From contig NZ_JAHSPD010000001.1 in the NCBI RefSeq assembly GCF_020141465.1, positions 1,966,374 through 2,030,373 of the forward strand: a stretch of 64,000 nucleotides of DNA. The letters run 5' to 3'. This DNA is from Roseovarius carneus (GTDB taxonomy: Bacteria; Pseudomonadota; Alphaproteobacteria; Rhodobacterales; Rhodobacteraceae). Each line of letters starts with the position of its first letter. Within the stretch, counting starts at the first letter, position 1. This document shows, in pieces, positions 33,941 through 44,715 of the stretch. The notes below the pieces were generated by a model, which did not search any database, was not told the origin of the DNA, and saw nothing but the letters and a program-made list of their open reading frames with translations. The translations under genes and the position numbers were made by a program.

Positions 33941-35485
33941 CTAGCGCCCCTTGATCGCCACATCCGCGCCCAAGGCTGCGGCAAGTGCCATAAACCGCGC
34001 CTCTGCCACTTCCCCAAAGAGCAAAGAGGCCTCAGGCGTGAGGCGCAGCTCCAGCAGCTTTTTCTTCGGGTAGAATTTCATCCGCCCCAAATCAGCGTCT
34101 TCTTTCAGCCAGAGCATGGCCCCAAACCGCATGGCGCGGCCCAAAATCTCCGCCTCAACTTGCGTTTTTGCATCGACAAGCGTGCTGAGCTGACCGAACC
34201 GTGTGCCGCCGCGTGTGTTTGAATAGCGGTGCAGCAAGGCCAGCCCCAAAAACACCCGCTCGGAGTGTTTTAGCCCGCCGAGATTGGCGCGGGTGGCATT
34301 ATCAAAACACACCTCGGCGCGGTAATCAGGGTGGGCACGCCAACTTACGTCATGCAAGAGACACGCCGCCTTGATGATGCGCAGCCGCTCGGGCGAAGGG
34401 CGGCCCAGCACGGGCAGGATGAAATTATAGAGCACCTTGCCAAAGCCGGGCAGGCGCGCATCCTTGTCCTCGGCAAAGCGGCAGGCTTCGATCAATGGAT
34501 CACGGTCGCGCAGGGGCTTGGGCATCTGCTCATAGAGCATTCCCTCACGAATTCCGTAGCTTGAGACGGCGATATCGTGCGGTTTGAAACGACGTACCAC
34601 CTCGCGCAGCACCTCCGCCGCAATCGGCACGAGGGCCATCCGGGCCAATGAGATACCCGCCTCTTGGCGCAGCTCATCAATGTTGCGCCATTTGATGTAA
34701 TCGGCGGTGGCGCGCACGGCTTTGGCGGTCATCCGGTATTCGTGCAGCACATGGAGCGGATAGCCGCGCCGGGCCATGTCGATTTTTGCAATCGCCCGCC
34801 ATGAGCCGCCCACCAGAAAGAGGCGGTTTTTCTGCTCGCCCAGTTGGTCGGCCATACCGTCCAGCGTTTCGCGGATATATGCCTTGCGCGCCTTGGCCCC
34901 GCCTTTGAGATCGCAAAGTTTGAGAGGTCCGAGTTGTGAGGTCACGCGCCGCCCCACCGTGCCGCCGTGGATCTCCGCCATCTCCATGGAGGAGCCGCCG
35001 ATATCGCAGACCAGACCGTAGGAGCCGGGCCAGCCCAGAAGCACGCCCTGTGCCGAGAGCCGCGCCTCCTCGCGCCCGTCCACGACCCAAAGGCGCAGCC
35101 CGGTCTGGCTTTCGACGTCATGGCGAAAATCGGCACCATCCTCGGCGTCACGCACGGCGGCGGTGGCCACGCAGGTGAGGGGCCCGGTGCCCATCCCATC
35201 GGCCAGATGTTTGAACCGGTGGAGGGCTGCCAACGCGCGGGCGCGCCCTTCGGGGTTTAGCCGACCTGTCTGGGTCATGCCTGCGCCAAGGCCACACATG
35301 ATTTTTTCGTTGTAGAAATAGGCAGGGCTGCGCGCGGCGCCGTCAAAGACCACAAGGCGGACGGAGTTTGATCCCACATCGACCACCCCAACCCGGCGCA
35401 AGGCCCGCGAGGAGGGTTTATCAAATAGGGGACGGCCAAAGGGGCCCGCATCCTCTGGGTCCTCGGCTGGGTTGCCTGCGTCCAT
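33941..35485 (-). CDS. ppx: Ppx/GppA family exopolyphosphatase
   Basis: Removes terminal phosphate from polyphosphate or converts pppGpp to ppGpp; ASKHA fold. The 514-residue protein has the phosphate-1 loop VDVGSNSVRLVVFD, the catalytic-acid stretch in DGREEARLSAQGV, the second loop VCDIGGSSMEMAEI, and a C-terminal HD-like domain (about 330-500, with LLHDVSW). Start 35485 is supported by GGGGGAAG; the frame continues upstream without similarity. It lies 59 bp after ppk1 on the same strand, forming the classical ppk-ppx pair. Confidence 0.93.
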   Translation of the reverse strand: MDAGNPAEDPEDAGPFGRPLFDKPSSRALRRVGVVDVGSNSVRLVVFDGAARSPAYFYNEKIMCGLGAGMTQTGRLNPEGRARALAALHRFKHLADGMGTGPLTCVATAAVRDAEDGADFRHDVESQTGLRLWVVDGREEARLSAQGVLLGWPGSYGLVCDIGGSSMEMAEIHGGTVGRRVTSQLGPLKLCDLKGGAKARKAYIRETLDGMADQLGEQKNRLFLVGGSWRAIAKIDMARRGYPLHVLHEYRMTAKAVRATADYIKWRNIDELRQEAGISLARMALVPIAAEVLREVVRRFKPHDIAVSSYGIREGMLYEQMPKPLRDRDPLIEACRFAEDKDARLPGFGKVLYNFILPVLGRPSPERLRIIKAACLLHDVSWRAHPDYRAEVCFDNATRANLGGLKHSERVFLGLALLHRYSNTRGGTRFGQLSTLVDAKTQVEAEILGRAMRFGAMLWLKEDADLGRMKFYPKKKLLELRLTPEASLLFGEVAEARFMALAAALGADVAIKGR

Positions 35486-35544
35486 GATCTTCCCCCGCGC
35501 GGGTTGTTCTGCGGCCCCGTTTATGGCTGGGCGGGGCGGGAGGG

Positions 35545-37719
35545 TCAATCTTCGGTATGGGTCAGTTTTGGCACATCCGCCGCCCCTGCTGATCCGCGCC
35601 CGGAGAGCGACGGATTTTCCATGAAGAACTTGTGGCAATTGAACGCGAATGCGTCCTCGGCCACCTCGGCGCGGGTGAAGCTGCCATCGGGGGCCATGAC
35701 CCAGCTTTGGGCGATGTCGGCCATGTTGGCCGCCATGACCTGACTGGTGATCTGCGCCTTCACGGTGGGGTTTTCGATCTCGATCAGTGTCTCGACCCGG
35801 CGGTTGAGGTTGCGGCCCATCCAATCGGCCGACGATATAAACACACGTGCCTTTTTATGCGGAAGTCCGTGGCCGTTGCCGAAACACACGATGCGGGAAT
35901 GTTCTAAAAACCGCCCCACGATGGATTTCACGCGGATGTTCTCGCTGAGCCCTTTCACGCCGGGGCGCAGCCCGCAGATGCCGCGCACCACGAGGCTGAT
36001 TTCAACCCCGGCTTGGCTGGCGGCGTAAAGCGCGTCGATCACATCAGGCTCGACAAGCGAGTTCATCTTGGCCCAGATACGCCCCTGTCTGCCCTCTTGG
36101 GCATGGGCACTTTCGGCGGCGATCATCTCAAGCAAGCGCGGTTTGAGCGATATGGGCGAGATGGCGAGGTTTTCGAGCCGCTCAGGCTGCGCGTAGCCCG
36201 AGAGGTAGTTGAACACTTTGGTCGCGTCGCGGCTCAGCACCTTGTCGCAGGTGAAAAAGCTCAGATCGGTATAGATGCGCGCGGTGATGGGGTGGTAATT
36301 CCCGGTGCCGAAATGGGTGTAGGTCACCAGATTATCGCCCTCACGGCGCACCACGGTGGAGATTTTGGCATGGGTCTTGAGGTCGAGAAAGCCGTAGACC
36401 ACATGCGCGCCCGCCCGCTCCAGCCGCCGCGATTGGCGGATGTTGGCGGCCTCGTCAAAGCGGGCCTTCAACTCCACCAGCGCGGTGACGGATTTGCCGT
36501 TTTCCGCAGCTTCGCACAGCGCGCTGACAATCGGGGATTCGTTGGAGGTGCGGTAGAGCGTTTGTTTGATCGCCACCACGTCCGGGTCGCGCGCGGCCTG
36601 CGCGAGAAAGCGGATGACCATATCGAAGGTCTCGTAGGGGTGGTGCAGCAGCATGTCCTTTTGGCGGATCGCGGCGAACATATCGCCGTCATGGTCCTGC
36701 ACGCGTTCGGGGACACGGGGGCTGAACGATGGCCAGAGAAGATCGGGGCGTGCGTCGAGAACCAGCTCCTTGAGGTCGGCGAGGCCAATCATACCCTCCA
36801 CCTCGACCACCTCGTCGGGGTCCACATCAAGCTCGTCCATGATCATGTCACGCAGCGCAGGGGCGGCCCCTGCGGAGATTTTCATGCGCACCACTTCACC
36901 CCGGCGGCGGCGTTTCAGGGCAACCTCGAATTCGCGCACGAGGTCTTCGGCCTCTTCCTCGACCTCCAGATCGCTGTCGCGCAGAACGCGAAAGGAAAAG
37001 TGGCTTTTGGATTTGTAGCCGGGAAAAAGGCTGCCCAAGTGCAGCATCAGCAACTCTTCGAGCGGCAAAACACGCACCGTGCCCTCGGGTGATGGGAGGG
37101 TGACGAACCGGTCGATCTGCTGCGGGATGGGCAAAAGCGCCTTGAGGGGGCGTTTGTCCGAGTGGCGCTCAAGGTTCAGCGCGAGCGAGTATCCCAGGTT
37201 TGGAATGAACGGAAAGGGATGTGCGGGATCAATCGCAAGGGGCGACAGGACCGGGAAGACCTGTTCGAGGAAGACCTGTTCGAGGAAGGGCTTGTCCTCT
37301 TCCGCGATGCTGGCCGCGTCGAGGATGGTGATATTCTCGGCCTCAAGCTCCGTGCGCAGGTTTTGATAGGTTTCTTGCTGTTTCGCCAAAAGCTTGCGCG
37401 CGTCATCATTGATCAGCACCAGTTGCTCGGCGGGGCTGAGCCCGTCGGCGGCGGGGGTGGTATTGCCCGCGCGGGCAAGTTCGCGCAAGCCCGCCACGCG
37501 GACATTGTAGAACTCGTCGAGGTTGGTGGCGGAGATCGACAGGAACCGCAGCCGTTCCAGCAAAGGCACGCGGGGGTTTTGCGCCTCTTCCAGCACGCGC
37601 CAGTTAAAGCCCAGCCAGCTCAGCTCGCGGTTATAGAAACGCGCAGGGCCTGTGAGGTCCAGATCGGGCATTTTTGTGGGCGCAGAAAAAGGCGCGGTGA
37701 GGAAATCGGCGTGAGACAT
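35545..37719 (-). CDS. ppk1: Polyphosphate kinase 1
   Basis: Reversibly polymerises the gamma-phosphate of ATP into polyphosphate. The 724-residue protein has the N-domain ([20 protein letters not shown]), head domain and two PLD-like catalytic domains with the autophosphorylated His in [12 protein letters not shown] and the second His region [11 protein letters not shown], plus the [14 protein letters not shown] stretch. Around residues 147-156 the peptide [10 protein letters not shown] is encoded by a perfect 15-bp tandem repeat (37255-37284), within the normal length. First gene of the ppk1-ppx operon. Confidence 0.96.
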   Translation of the reverse strand: MSHADFLTAPFSAPTKMPDLDLTGPARFYNRELSWLGFNWRVLEEAQNPRVPLLERLRFLSISATNLDEFYNVRVAGLRELARAGNTTPAADGLSPAEQLVLINDDARKLLAKQQETYQNLRTELEAENITILDAASIAEEDKPFLEQVFLEQVFPVLSPLAIDPAHPFPFIPNLGYSLALNLERHSDKRPLKALLPIPQQIDRFVTLPSPEGTVRVLPLEELLMLHLGSLFPGYKSKSHFSFRVLRDSDLEVEEEAEDLVREFEVALKRRRRGEVVRMKISAGAAPALRDMIMDELDVDPDEVVEVEGMIGLADLKELVLDARPDLLWPSFSPRVPERVQDHDGDMFAAIRQKDMLLHHPYETFDMVIRFLAQAARDPDVVAIKQTLYRTSNESPIVSALCEAAENGKSVTALVELKARFDEAANIRQSRRLERAGAHVVYGFLDLKTHAKISTVVRREGDNLVTYTHFGTGNYHPITARIYTDLSFFTCDKVLSRDATKVFNYLSGYAQPERLENLAISPISLKPRLLEMIAAESAHAQEGRQGRIWAKMNSLVEPDVIDALYAASQAGVEISLVVRGICGLRPGVKGLSENIRVKSIVGRFLEHSRIVCFGNGHGLPHKKARVFISSADWMGRNLNRRVETLIEIENPTVKAQITSQVMAANMADIAQSWVMAPDGSFTRAEVAEDAFAFNCHKFFMENPSLSGRGSAGAADVPKLTHTED
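37255..37284. repeat. Perfect 15-bp tandem repeat inside ppk1
   Basis: The unit GAAGACCTGTTCGAG occurs twice without a gap (37255-37269, 37270-37284). It codes for a doubled five-residue stretch and keeps the frame, so copy-number change would add or remove five residues. Confidence 0.85.
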
Positions 37720-37767
37720 ACGGAGCCTTATGGCAGGCGGGTGTAACGGGGATATGTCAGGGTGCGC

Positions 37768-38442
37768 CTAAGCGCCCGATTTGTCCAGTATTTCCGCTGC
37801 GAGCTTGCGTGTCACTGGGCGCTTTTGCGCCAATGCGGCGCGGTCAAGGGCGGCTACGATATCGGCCACGGCGGCGAAGGAGCGCGGCATGCGCCGGGCG
37901 AGGAACGGGATCGTGCCGGGTGTCGGGATGATCTGGCGGTCGGCCATTTGTTTGAGGATCACCGCGGACAAAAGCGCATCATCTGGCGCGTCCAGCCCGA
38001 TGGCGGGCGTGCCCTCCATACGGCTGGCCAGATCTGGCAGGGCAAGTGCCCAGCGGCTGGGGGCCGTGCGGGCGGTGATCAGTAGGCTGTGCCCTTCCGC
38101 AAGGCAGAGATTGTGGAGGTGGAAGAGTGCGTGTTCTGCCTCCGGGGTGCCGGTGATGCGGTCTGCATCCTCAACCGCTACGGGGGCTGAGGCCAGTGCG
38201 GGAATGTCGGCGGTTGTAAGGTCGGTGGCTGCCGTGATCTCGGCACCGCTGAGGGCGGCCCAGACATGGGTGAGATGTGTCTTGCCGGAGCCTGTTGCGC
38301 CATGCAGCACCAGCTTGCGTGCAGGCCAATTCTCCCACCCCTCGATCATTGCCACGGCTGCTGCATTTGCGCCGGATACAAAGAAATCACCCCGCCCCAA
38401 CGCGGGGCGCGCGGGCAGGTCGAGGCTCAGCTGATAGGCCAT
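37768..38442 (-). CDS. hdaA: HdaA-like DnaA-related regulatory protein
   Basis: AAA+ protein of 224 residues, homologous to the DnaA ATPase domain but lacking the DNA-binding domain. It begins with a clamp-binding motif (QLSLDLPARP), then Walker A HGATGSGKTHLTH, a Walker B-like strand APVAVEDADRI and sensor region SLLITARTAPSRW. In Caulobacter and other Alphaproteobacteria, HdaA with the sliding clamp converts DnaA-ATP to DnaA-ADP after initiation. Here the start overlaps the AI-2E gene stop by 1 bp (TAATG), the arrangement usual in Rhodobacteraceae. Confidence 0.88.
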   Translation of the reverse strand: MAYQLSLDLPARPALGRGDFFVSGANAAAVAMIEGWENWPARKLVLHGATGSGKTHLTHVWAALSGAEITAATDLTTADIPALASAPVAVEDADRITGTPEAEHALFHLHNLCLAEGHSLLITARTAPSRWALALPDLASRMEGTPAIGLDAPDDALLSAVILKQMADRQIIPTPGTIPFLARRMPRSFAAVADIVAALDRAALAQKRPVTRKLAAEILDKSGA

Positions 38443-39509
38443 TACTCGGCGTCGCCTTGCGCCGTGCCTGTGTAGAGTTTGCTGTTGCGGTAGCTTGAGA
38501 TGGCGAAGCGCGCCAGAACGCCGATTGCGGCGGCTACGGGCACGGCGACCAGCATGCCCACGAAACCGAAAAGCGCCCCAAAGACCGACAGCGCGAAGAT
38601 CAGCCATACGGGGTGTAGGCCCACGGAGTTGCCTACGAGTTTGGGCGTCAGGACGTTGCCCTCAATAACTTGGCCGATCACGAAAATGCCCGCAACGAGG
38701 CTGATCGAGACCCAATCCCCCCAGAATTGAAAGAGCGCCAGTCCAATGGCCAGTGCCCCGCCGATAAGGGCGCCCACGTAAGGGATAAAGGTGATCAGCC
38801 CGGCTATTGCCCCTACAACGAGGCCAAATTGCAGGCCGACTAGCATGAGGGCCATGGCATAATACGTCCCCAGAATCAGACAGACAGTACCCATACCGCG
38901 AATGAAACTGGCCAGCGTCGCGTCGATCTGCCCGGCAAGATCGCGGATGATCGGAGCATGATCGCGCGGCAGAAGGTTGTCGATTTGCGCGATCATCCGG
39001 TCCCAATCATAGAGCAGGTAGAAAGCCACAACCGGTACGATCACAAAAAGGACGATCACGTTGAGCAGGGACGAAACGGAGCCCAGCACGGCCTCAACCA
39101 GTTCCCCGCCGCGTTCTTGGATCGCGGCACCGATGGCGGTGAGCGACTGGTGTACGGTGGATTGTGTATCGATCAGTTGCGGGAAACGCTCGGTCAGCAC
39201 GCTGCGCAATTGTCCGGCCAATTCGGGCGCTGTGTTGATCAGCGATGTAGTCTGCGTGACCAGCGTGGGGATGACCAGCAAGGCCATGATCACGAAAAGG
39301 AAAAGCGCAAACAGGGTGATGAGCGTCACTGATATGGCGCGGCTGAGGCCCATACGCTCCAGCCTGTCGGCGACGGGATCGAGAAAATAGGCAATCGCGC
39401 CGCCCAGAAGAAAGGGCATCATCACGTCGCCAAGGACCCACAAAAGGCCGAGAAAGCCCGCAAAGGCAATCCCCCAATATTTCAGTTGTGTCCGGGCGGG
39501 CAGGGCCAT
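38442..39509 (-). CDS. AI-2E family (PerM/YdiK-type) permease
   Basis: Inner-membrane protein of 355 residues with about eight hydrophobic segments and a central soluble part (about residues 80-150). Family motifs include FLLGGAIAYFLDPVADRLE near the start and GAIAGLITFIPYVGALIGG and GNVLTPKLVGNSVGLHPVWL near the end. The name comes from a quorum-signal exporter, but most members carry unknown solutes or ions. First gene of an operon with hdaA. Confidence 0.9.
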   Translation of the reverse strand: MALPARTQLKYWGIAFAGFLGLLWVLGDVMMPFLLGGAIAYFLDPVADRLERMGLSRAISVTLITLFALFLFVIMALLVIPTLVTQTTSLINTAPELAGQLRSVLTERFPQLIDTQSTVHQSLTAIGAAIQERGGELVEAVLGSVSSLLNVIVLFVIVPVVAFYLLYDWDRMIAQIDNLLPRDHAPIIRDLAGQIDATLASFIRGMGTVCLILGTYYAMALMLVGLQFGLVVGAIAGLITFIPYVGALIGGALAIGLALFQFWGDWVSISLVAGIFVIGQVIEGNVLTPKLVGNSVGLHPVWLIFALSVFGALFGFVGMLVAVPVAAAIGVLARFAISSYRNSKLYTGTAQGDAE

Positions 39510-39561
39510 GTGCTCTCCAATGCGTTCGCCTACACATCGCGCATGGTGCCGTCGCTTTCAA

Positions 39562-39588
39562 GGCCCCCGCCTGTAAAAGGCAGGGGCC
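39562..39588 (-). terminator. Intrinsic terminator behind the fasciclin pseudogene
   Basis: GGCCCCCGCCT and AGGCAGGGGCC form a nearly perfect stem with a short GTAAA loop, 13 bp past the pseudogene's stop. On the minus strand it ends in CTTGAAAG rather than a long T-run. Confidence 0.5.
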
Positions 39589-39600
39589 CAGCGTCAGATA

Positions 39601-39990
39601 TTAGTGGCAGGCGGGACGCGCGCCGGGCAGCAGCACTTTGTCGATCACATGGATCACGCCGTTATCGGCCATAATGTTGGCGATGATGACTATTGGCCAG
39701 CTGTGCCGTGCTGTCGGCGATCGTTACGCCATCGGCGCTCTTTGTGATGCACAGACGCTTGGACGTGTTGCGCGGCTTGAAGGGGTTGGCCGCCATTGGG
39801 ATCATCTTGATCGTCAGCTTGCGATCATCGCCTTGGTAGAGCAGCACATCTGTCAGTTGGCCTTTTTCTCTGGCTGTAAAAGCGTCTCGACCGTGCCTTT
39901 GGGCAGGGCGGTGAAGGCATCGTTCACTTTTGACCGCGGCTCCAATCCGGGGCGGGCGGGATGCCGCCGGTTTGAGGCCTTTGCACGGGT
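39601..39990 (-). pseudogene. Decayed fasciclin-domain protein gene
   Basis: Pieces of a fasciclin (FAS1) domain appear in different minus-strand frames. The intact C-terminus IANIMADNGVIHVIDKVLLP to the TAA at 39601 is typical. Upstream, RKLTIKMIPMAANPFKP with CITKSADGVTIADSTAQLA is in another frame, separated by an extra base near 39697. Farther up, VNDAFTALPKGTVETLLQPEKK is in a third frame, one base missing near 39862. N-terminal coding beyond about 39930 is unrecognisable, and no signal peptide remains. FAS1 proteins are secreted adhesion or polymer-binding proteins. Neighbours proS and the AI-2E gene are intact. Confidence 0.82.
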
Positions 39991-40088
39991 GGGATGGTGG
40001 CGCTCGCGCTGCACCTTGCCGGAACGCGCGCTCTGTCATAAACGGGGCGAAACGCTTGAACCCGCCTTAATCACCGGAGTGCCCAACG

Positions 40089-41435
40089 ATGCGCCTGTCT
40101 CGCTATTTCCTGCCTGTCCTCAAGGAAACCCCGTCTGAGGCGCAGATCGTCTCGCACCGTTTGATGCTGCGCGCAGGCATGATCAAACAGGCAAGTGCGG
40201 GGATTTACTCGTGGTTGCCATTGGGCTTCAAAGTGCTGCGCAAGATCGAAGACATCGTGCATCAGGAGCAGGCGAAGGCGGGGCACATGCCGATGCTGAT
40301 GCCCACGATCCAATCGGCAGAGCTGTGGCGCGAGAGTGGGCGCTATGATGATTACGGCGAAGAAATGCTGCGCATCAAGGACCGGCATGGCCGCGATATG
40401 CTGTTCACCCCCACCGCCGAAGAGTTGATCACCGACATTTTCCGCGCCCATGTGGGCAGCTACAAGGATTTGCCGCTGACCCTCTACCAGATTCAATGGA
40501 AATTCCGCGACGAGGTGCGTCCCCGCTTTGGTGTGATGCGTGGGCGCGAGTTCTACATGAAGGACGGCTATAACTTCGATCTGACCAAGGAGGACGCGCT
40601 TCACGCCTATAACCGTCACTTGGTGAGCTATCTGCGGACCTATGAGCGGATGGGCCTTCAGGCGATCCCGATGCGCGCGGATAGTGGCCCGATTGGTGGG
40701 GATGACACGCACGAGTTCCTCGTGCTGGCCGAGACCGGCGAGAGCGAGGTTTTCTATGACAGCGCCGTGACCGATCTGAGCTTTGGCGACCGGGCGATTG
40801 ATTATGATGACGTCGCGCAATGTGCGGGCGTTTTGGAGGAGTTCACCACCAAATACGCACGCACCGATGAGACGCATGACGCGGCCCTTTTTGAGCAAGT
40901 CCCTGAGGAGCGCCGCCGGGTGGCGCGCGGCATCGAAGTGGGGCAGATCTTTTATTTCGGCACCAAGTATTCCGACGCGCTGGGCGCGACCGTCCAAGGC
41001 TCGGACGGCAAGCCGGTGCCGGTACATATGGGCAGCCACGGGATTGGCGTGAGCCGCCTTGTCGGCGCGATCATCGAGGCCAGTCATGATGAGAACGGGA
41101 TAATATGGCCCGAAGGTGTCACGCCCTTTCATGCGGGGATCGTGAACCTCAAGCAGGGTGATGCGGAGGCCGATGGGGCCTGTGAGGCGCTTTACTCGGC
41201 GCTGACGGCGCTGGGGCTGGAGCCGCTTTATGATGACCGCAATGAGCGGGCGGGCGGTAAGTTTGCAACGATGGATTTGATCGGTCTGCCGTGGCGGATC
41301 ACGGTGGGGCCACGGGGCCTCAAGAACGGCGTGGTCGAGTTGACCTCGCGGCGCACGGGCGTGTCGGAAGAGATGCCACCCGAGCAGGCGATCGAGCGGC
41401 TCGTGGAGATTTACGCGCCCCATCGCGGGGGCTGA
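40089..41435 (+). CDS. proS: Prolyl-tRNA synthetase (short alphaproteobacterial type)
   Basis: Class II aminoacyl-tRNA synthetase charging tRNA-Pro. At 448 residues it lacks the editing (INS) domain found between motifs 2 and 3 in E. coli ProS. Motif 1 is in [10 protein letters not shown], motif 2 in [22 protein letters not shown] and motif 3 in [11 protein letters not shown]; the anticodon-binding domain covers about 345-435. Start ATG 40089 gives the conserved [15 protein letters not shown]. Housekeeping gene, alone on its transcript or with lolCE downstream. Confidence 0.97.
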   Translation: MRLSRYFLPVLKETPSEAQIVSHRLMLRAGMIKQASAGIYSWLPLGFKVLRKIEDIVHQEQAKAGHMPMLMPTIQSAELWRESGRYDDYGEEMLRIKDRHGRDMLFTPTAEELITDIFRAHVGSYKDLPLTLYQIQWKFRDEVRPRFGVMRGREFYMKDGYNFDLTKEDALHAYNRHLVSYLRTYERMGLQAIPMRADSGPIGGDDTHEFLVLAETGESEVFYDSAVTDLSFGDRAIDYDDVAQCAGVLEEFTTKYARTDETHDAALFEQVPEERRRVARGIEVGQIFYFGTKYSDALGATVQGSDGKPVPVHMGSHGIGVSRLVGAIIEASHDENGIIWPEGVTPFHAGIVNLKQGDAEADGACEALYSALTALGLEPLYDDRNERAGGKFATMDLIGLPWRITVGPRGLKNGVVELTSRRTGVSEEMPPEQAIERLVEIYAPHRGG

Positions 41436-41636
41436 GCGCATGCTGCGCGGCAAGGCGATGGGCGCTTTGATCGGCGCGCCACGACAGGCTGCGCGCCGAT
41501 CTGGGGGCATTGTGCGCGGCGAGGTGTTCTCCGCGCGCTGAGCGCGGCCCTGCGCTGGCCCTTCCGGTGGCGCGCCCCGGCTTGACGCCGCATCCTGCGC
41601 GCCGCACTGTGAGCGCAAAACAAACGAGGTCACATC

Positions 41637-42926
41637 GTGGCAGGCACGCCGGCTCCTTTTGCCCCTTTTGAGTGGATGATCGCGTGGCGCTATCTGCGCG
41701 CGAAACGCGCCGAGGGTGGCGTGAGCGTGATGACGTGGATTTCGCTCATTGGGATCACCTTGGCGGTGATGGCGCTGATTGCGACCTTGTCGGTCAGGGC
41801 CGGGTTTCGCGCGGAATTTGTCGATACGATCCTTGGCGCGAACGCCCATGTTACCGTTTATAATGCAGGGCAGGTGGATGCTCTGAGCGGCCGGGTGGAC
41901 CGGATGCTTGAGGAGTATGAGGCCATGGCAGACCGGGTGCGCGCGGTGCCCGGCGTGACCCGTGTGGCGCCCTTGATCAAGGCGCAGGTGATGGCAAATG
42001 CGCGCGACCGCAATGCGGGCGTGGAGATTTTCGGCATCAGCGCCGAAAATCTCGCTACCATCCCGCGCGTGGCCAATCCTGTGACGGCTTTGGGTGATAT
42101 CTCCAATTTCCCTCAGGGGGTGGCAATTGGGTCGGGCGTGGCTCGCGAGCTTGGGGTGAGCCTTGGGGACCGGATCAGGATCATCTCTCCCGGTGGGGTA
42201 AAGACGGCGTTTGGGACCAGTCCGAGGGTGAACTCCTATGATGTGGTCTATATTTTCACCGCCGGGCGCTGGGATATCGATCGCACGCGCATCTACATGC
42301 CCTTTGCCGAGGCGCAGAGCTTTTTCAACCGCGAGGGCCGGGCTGATGAGCTTGAGGTGATGGTCGCCGACCCTGAACAGATAGATATGCTGAGCCTGCC
42401 ACTGCTTGCCGCTGCCGGGGACCGGGCGCTGGTCTGGACATGGCAGGACCAATCGGGTGGCTTTCTGCGCGCGCTGGAGGTGGAGGACAATGTGATGTTC
42501 ATCATCCTGTCGATCCTTGTGCTGATCGCCGCGATGAACATCACCAGTGGCCTTATCATGTTGGTGAAAAACAAAGGGCGCGATATCGGGATTTTGCGCA
42601 CAATGGGGCTAACCGAAGGTGCGGTGCTCAGGGTGTTTTTCATCTGTGGTGCGTTTACCGGCATCATCGGCACGGCGATGGGGGTTATTCTGGGATGCTT
42701 GTTCGCGATTTATATTGATCCGCTTTTTGCCGCCGTGAATTGGGCCATGGGGGGGCAGGTGTGGGACCCGTCGGTACGGGGGATCTACTATCTGCCCGCC
42801 GAGCTGCGCTTTGAGGATGTGATGTCGGCTGTGTCTTTGTCGCTGGGCCTGTCGTTTATCGTCACCATCTTTCCGGCGCGCCGGGCGGCGCGGATGAACC
42901 CGGTGGAGGCGCTGCGCTATGAGTGA
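41637..42926 (+). CDS. lolC: LolC/LolE-type lipoprotein-releasing permease
   Basis: Inner-membrane subunit of the LolCDE ABC system, which extracts lipoproteins from the inner membrane and passes them to LolA. The 429-residue protein has the FtsX-like plan: a first membrane helix (about 33-55, [21 protein letters not shown]), a long periplasmic domain to about 275, then three helices (about 282-305, 328-355, 385-405). The start is a GTG with GAGG seven bases upstream. It overlaps lolD by 8 bp. Alphaproteobacteria often use one LolF-like permease that combines C and E functions, so the symbol is approximate. Confidence 0.92.
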   Translation: MAGTPAPFAPFEWMIAWRYLRAKRAEGGVSVMTWISLIGITLAVMALIATLSVRAGFRAEFVDTILGANAHVTVYNAGQVDALSGRVDRMLEEYEAMADRVRAVPGVTRVAPLIKAQVMANARDRNAGVEIFGISAENLATIPRVANPVTALGDISNFPQGVAIGSGVARELGVSLGDRIRIISPGGVKTAFGTSPRVNSYDVVYIFTAGRWDIDRTRIYMPFAEAQSFFNREGRADELEVMVADPEQIDMLSLPLLAAAGDRALVWTWQDQSGGFLRALEVEDNVMFIILSILVLIAAMNITSGLIMLVKNKGRDIGILRTMGLTEGAVLRVFFICGAFTGIIGTAMGVILGCLFAIYIDPLFAAVNWAMGGQVWDPSVRGIYYLPAELRFEDVMSAVSLSLGLSFIVTIFPARRAARMNPVEALRYE

Positions 42927-43602
42927 CGCGGTACTGCGCCTCAAGGGGCTTGAGAAGGTCTATAACAAGGGGCGCTCGAATGAGGTGCGCGTGCTTGGCG
43001 GTGCTGATCTGGACCTGCGGCGCGGCGAGATCGTGGCGCTTGTGGCCCCCTCTGGTGCGGGCAAATCCACGCTTTTGCATATTGCGGGGCTGCTGGATAC
43101 GCCCGATGCCGGGACGGTGGAGATCGGCGGGACGGCGATGACGGGGCTCGGTGATCGCAGGCGGACGGTCGCGCGGCGGCGCGATATCGGGTTTGTGTAT
43201 CAGTTCCACCATCTGCTGCCGGAGTTCACGGCTTTGGAGAATGTCGTGCTGCCACAGCTTGCCGATGGCACGCCGCGCCGGGAGGCGGTGGCGCGCGCGC
43301 AAAGCCTGCTGGAGCGTGTGGGTGTGGGCGCGCGGGCGGCGCACCGCCCCTCGGCTATGTCGGGCGGGGAGCAGCAGAGGGTCGCGTTCTGCCGGGCGCT
43401 CGCCAATGCGCCGCGCCTCTTGCTGGCTGATGAGCCGACGGGCAATCTGGACCCCGCGACCTCGGATCAGGTCTTTGCCGCATTGGTTGATCTGGTGCGC
43501 GAAACCGGGCTTTCGGCGTTGATCGCCACGCATAACTTTGATCTTGCCGCGCGGATGGACAGACGCGTGCGGATGGAGGAAGGGCGGCTCGTCGAAGGCT
43601 GA
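42919..43602 (+). CDS. lolD: LolD, lipoprotein-releasing ABC ATPase
   Basis: Cytoplasmic ATPase of the LolCDE complex, 227 residues. Walker A is [12 protein letters not shown], the Q-loop [17 protein letters not shown] contains the LolD-typical FHHLLPEF, the ABC signature reads [15 protein letters not shown] and Walker [13 protein letters not shown]; the switch His is in ATHN. It starts inside the lolC end (8-bp overlap), so expression is coupled. Confidence 0.96.
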   Translation: MSDAVLRLKGLEKVYNKGRSNEVRVLGGADLDLRRGEIVALVAPSGAGKSTLLHIAGLLDTPDAGTVEIGGTAMTGLGDRRRTVARRRDIGFVYQFHHLLPEFTALENVVLPQLADGTPRREAVARAQSLLERVGVGARAAHRPSAMSGGEQQRVAFCRALANAPRLLLADEPTGNLDPATSDQVFAALVDLVRETGLSALIATHNFDLAARMDRRVRMEEGRLVEG

Positions 43603-43659
43603 TTGACGCCGCCCTCTGCCCTGCCCATGGTGGCGCAAACCCCTGAGAAGGAGCGCGCC

Positions 43660-44643
43660 ATGACCGTCCAATCCATATCCCGGATCACCGCCCTGAGCGC
43701 ACAGGCGCTGGAGCGTCACGGGGCCGCCCCTTGGGTGGCGGCCAGTGTGGCCGATGCGATTGGTGAGGCGGAGGCGACGGGCAACAAGATTTGCGGGCTC
43801 TATTATCTGGAGAGCTATTGTTTGCAGCTGAAATCCGGTCGCGTTGACGGGCAGGCAGAGCCTGTTGTGTCGCGCCCGCGCCCCGGTACGGTGCGTGCGG
43901 ATGCGGCCAATGGGTTCGCGCAGGCAGCATTCCTGCGGGCCTTGCCCGAGGCGGTGCAGGCCGCGCAGGAGAACGGCACTGCGATGCTCGCTGTGGGGCG
44001 CGCGCATACCTGCACATCGCTGGGATACTTCACGCGCCAGATCGCGCAGGCCGGCCTGATCGGGCTGGGCATGACCAACGCCACGCCCGTGGTGGCCCCT
44101 CCGGGCGGCACCAAGCGGGTGATTGGGACCAACCCAATCGCATTTTCGGTGCCGGACGGGGCGGGCGGCGTGGCCATGCAATTTGACCAATCCACCACCG
44201 CTGTGGCGTTCGGAAAAATCACGATGGCCAAAGCGGCGGGGGAGCGCATCCCCGAGGGCTGGGCCGTGGACAAGGCGGGCCGACCCACCACCGATCCGGC
44301 GGCGGCAATCGAGGGCTCATTGGTCAGCACCGGGGGGTATAAGGGCTGGGGCTTTGGCCTGATGGCGGAGATATTGACCGCAGGGCTGACCGGAGGATTG
44401 ACCAGTCAGGATGTTGCCCCCCTGAAGGCGCCTGAAGGTGCGCCGCATGATCTGGGCCAGATTTATCTGTTGATTGATCCGGGCGTGTCGAATGCGTTCG
44501 GTGCGCGGCTGGCCCGGATCATGGAGGGTGTGGCGGAAAATGAGGGCGCGCGGATGCCGGGGCAGGGCAAGGTTTTGGCCTCGCAGGTCGATGTCGAGGA
44601 CGCGGTTTGGGCGCAATTGCAGGGATTGGCGGGTGTGTCCTAG
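43660..44643 (+). CDS. Ldh2-family NAD(P)-dependent oxidoreductase
   Basis: Member of the malate/L-lactate/ureidoglycolate dehydrogenase family with the unusual non-Rossmann fold, 327 residues. Visible patterns are GLYYLESYCLQL near the start, GRAHTCTSLGYFTRQ with the catalytic His, GMTNATPVVAPPGGTKRVIGTNPIAFSVP, and GYKGWGFGLMAEILTAGLTGG. Substrates in the family include malate, sulfolactate, ureidoglycolate and cyclic imino acids, so the reaction cannot be fixed. Start 43660 has GAGAAGGAG upstream. It starts 57 bp after lolD. Confidence 0.87.
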   Translation: MTVQSISRITALSAQALERHGAAPWVAASVADAIGEAEATGNKICGLYYLESYCLQLKSGRVDGQAEPVVSRPRPGTVRADAANGFAQAAFLRALPEAVQAAQENGTAMLAVGRAHTCTSLGYFTRQIAQAGLIGLGMTNATPVVAPPGGTKRVIGTNPIAFSVPDGAGGVAMQFDQSTTAVAFGKITMAKAAGERIPEGWAVDKAGRPTTDPAAAIEGSLVSTGGYKGWGFGLMAEILTAGLTGGLTSQDVAPLKAPEGAPHDLGQIYLLIDPGVSNAFGARLARIMEGVAENEGARMPGQGKVLASQVDVEDAVWAQLQGLAGVS

Positions 44644-44715
44644 GCCTGCGCTGACCCTGCCCTGATTTGACGCAGGCCGCCTGCACGTTACGTTTTGACA
44701 CAGGAGGACTTCGTC

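Noticed and set aside
40071..42452. 793-codon open frame on the minus strand
   Set aside because: Antisense to proS and lolC; biased, repeat-poor text without a domain.
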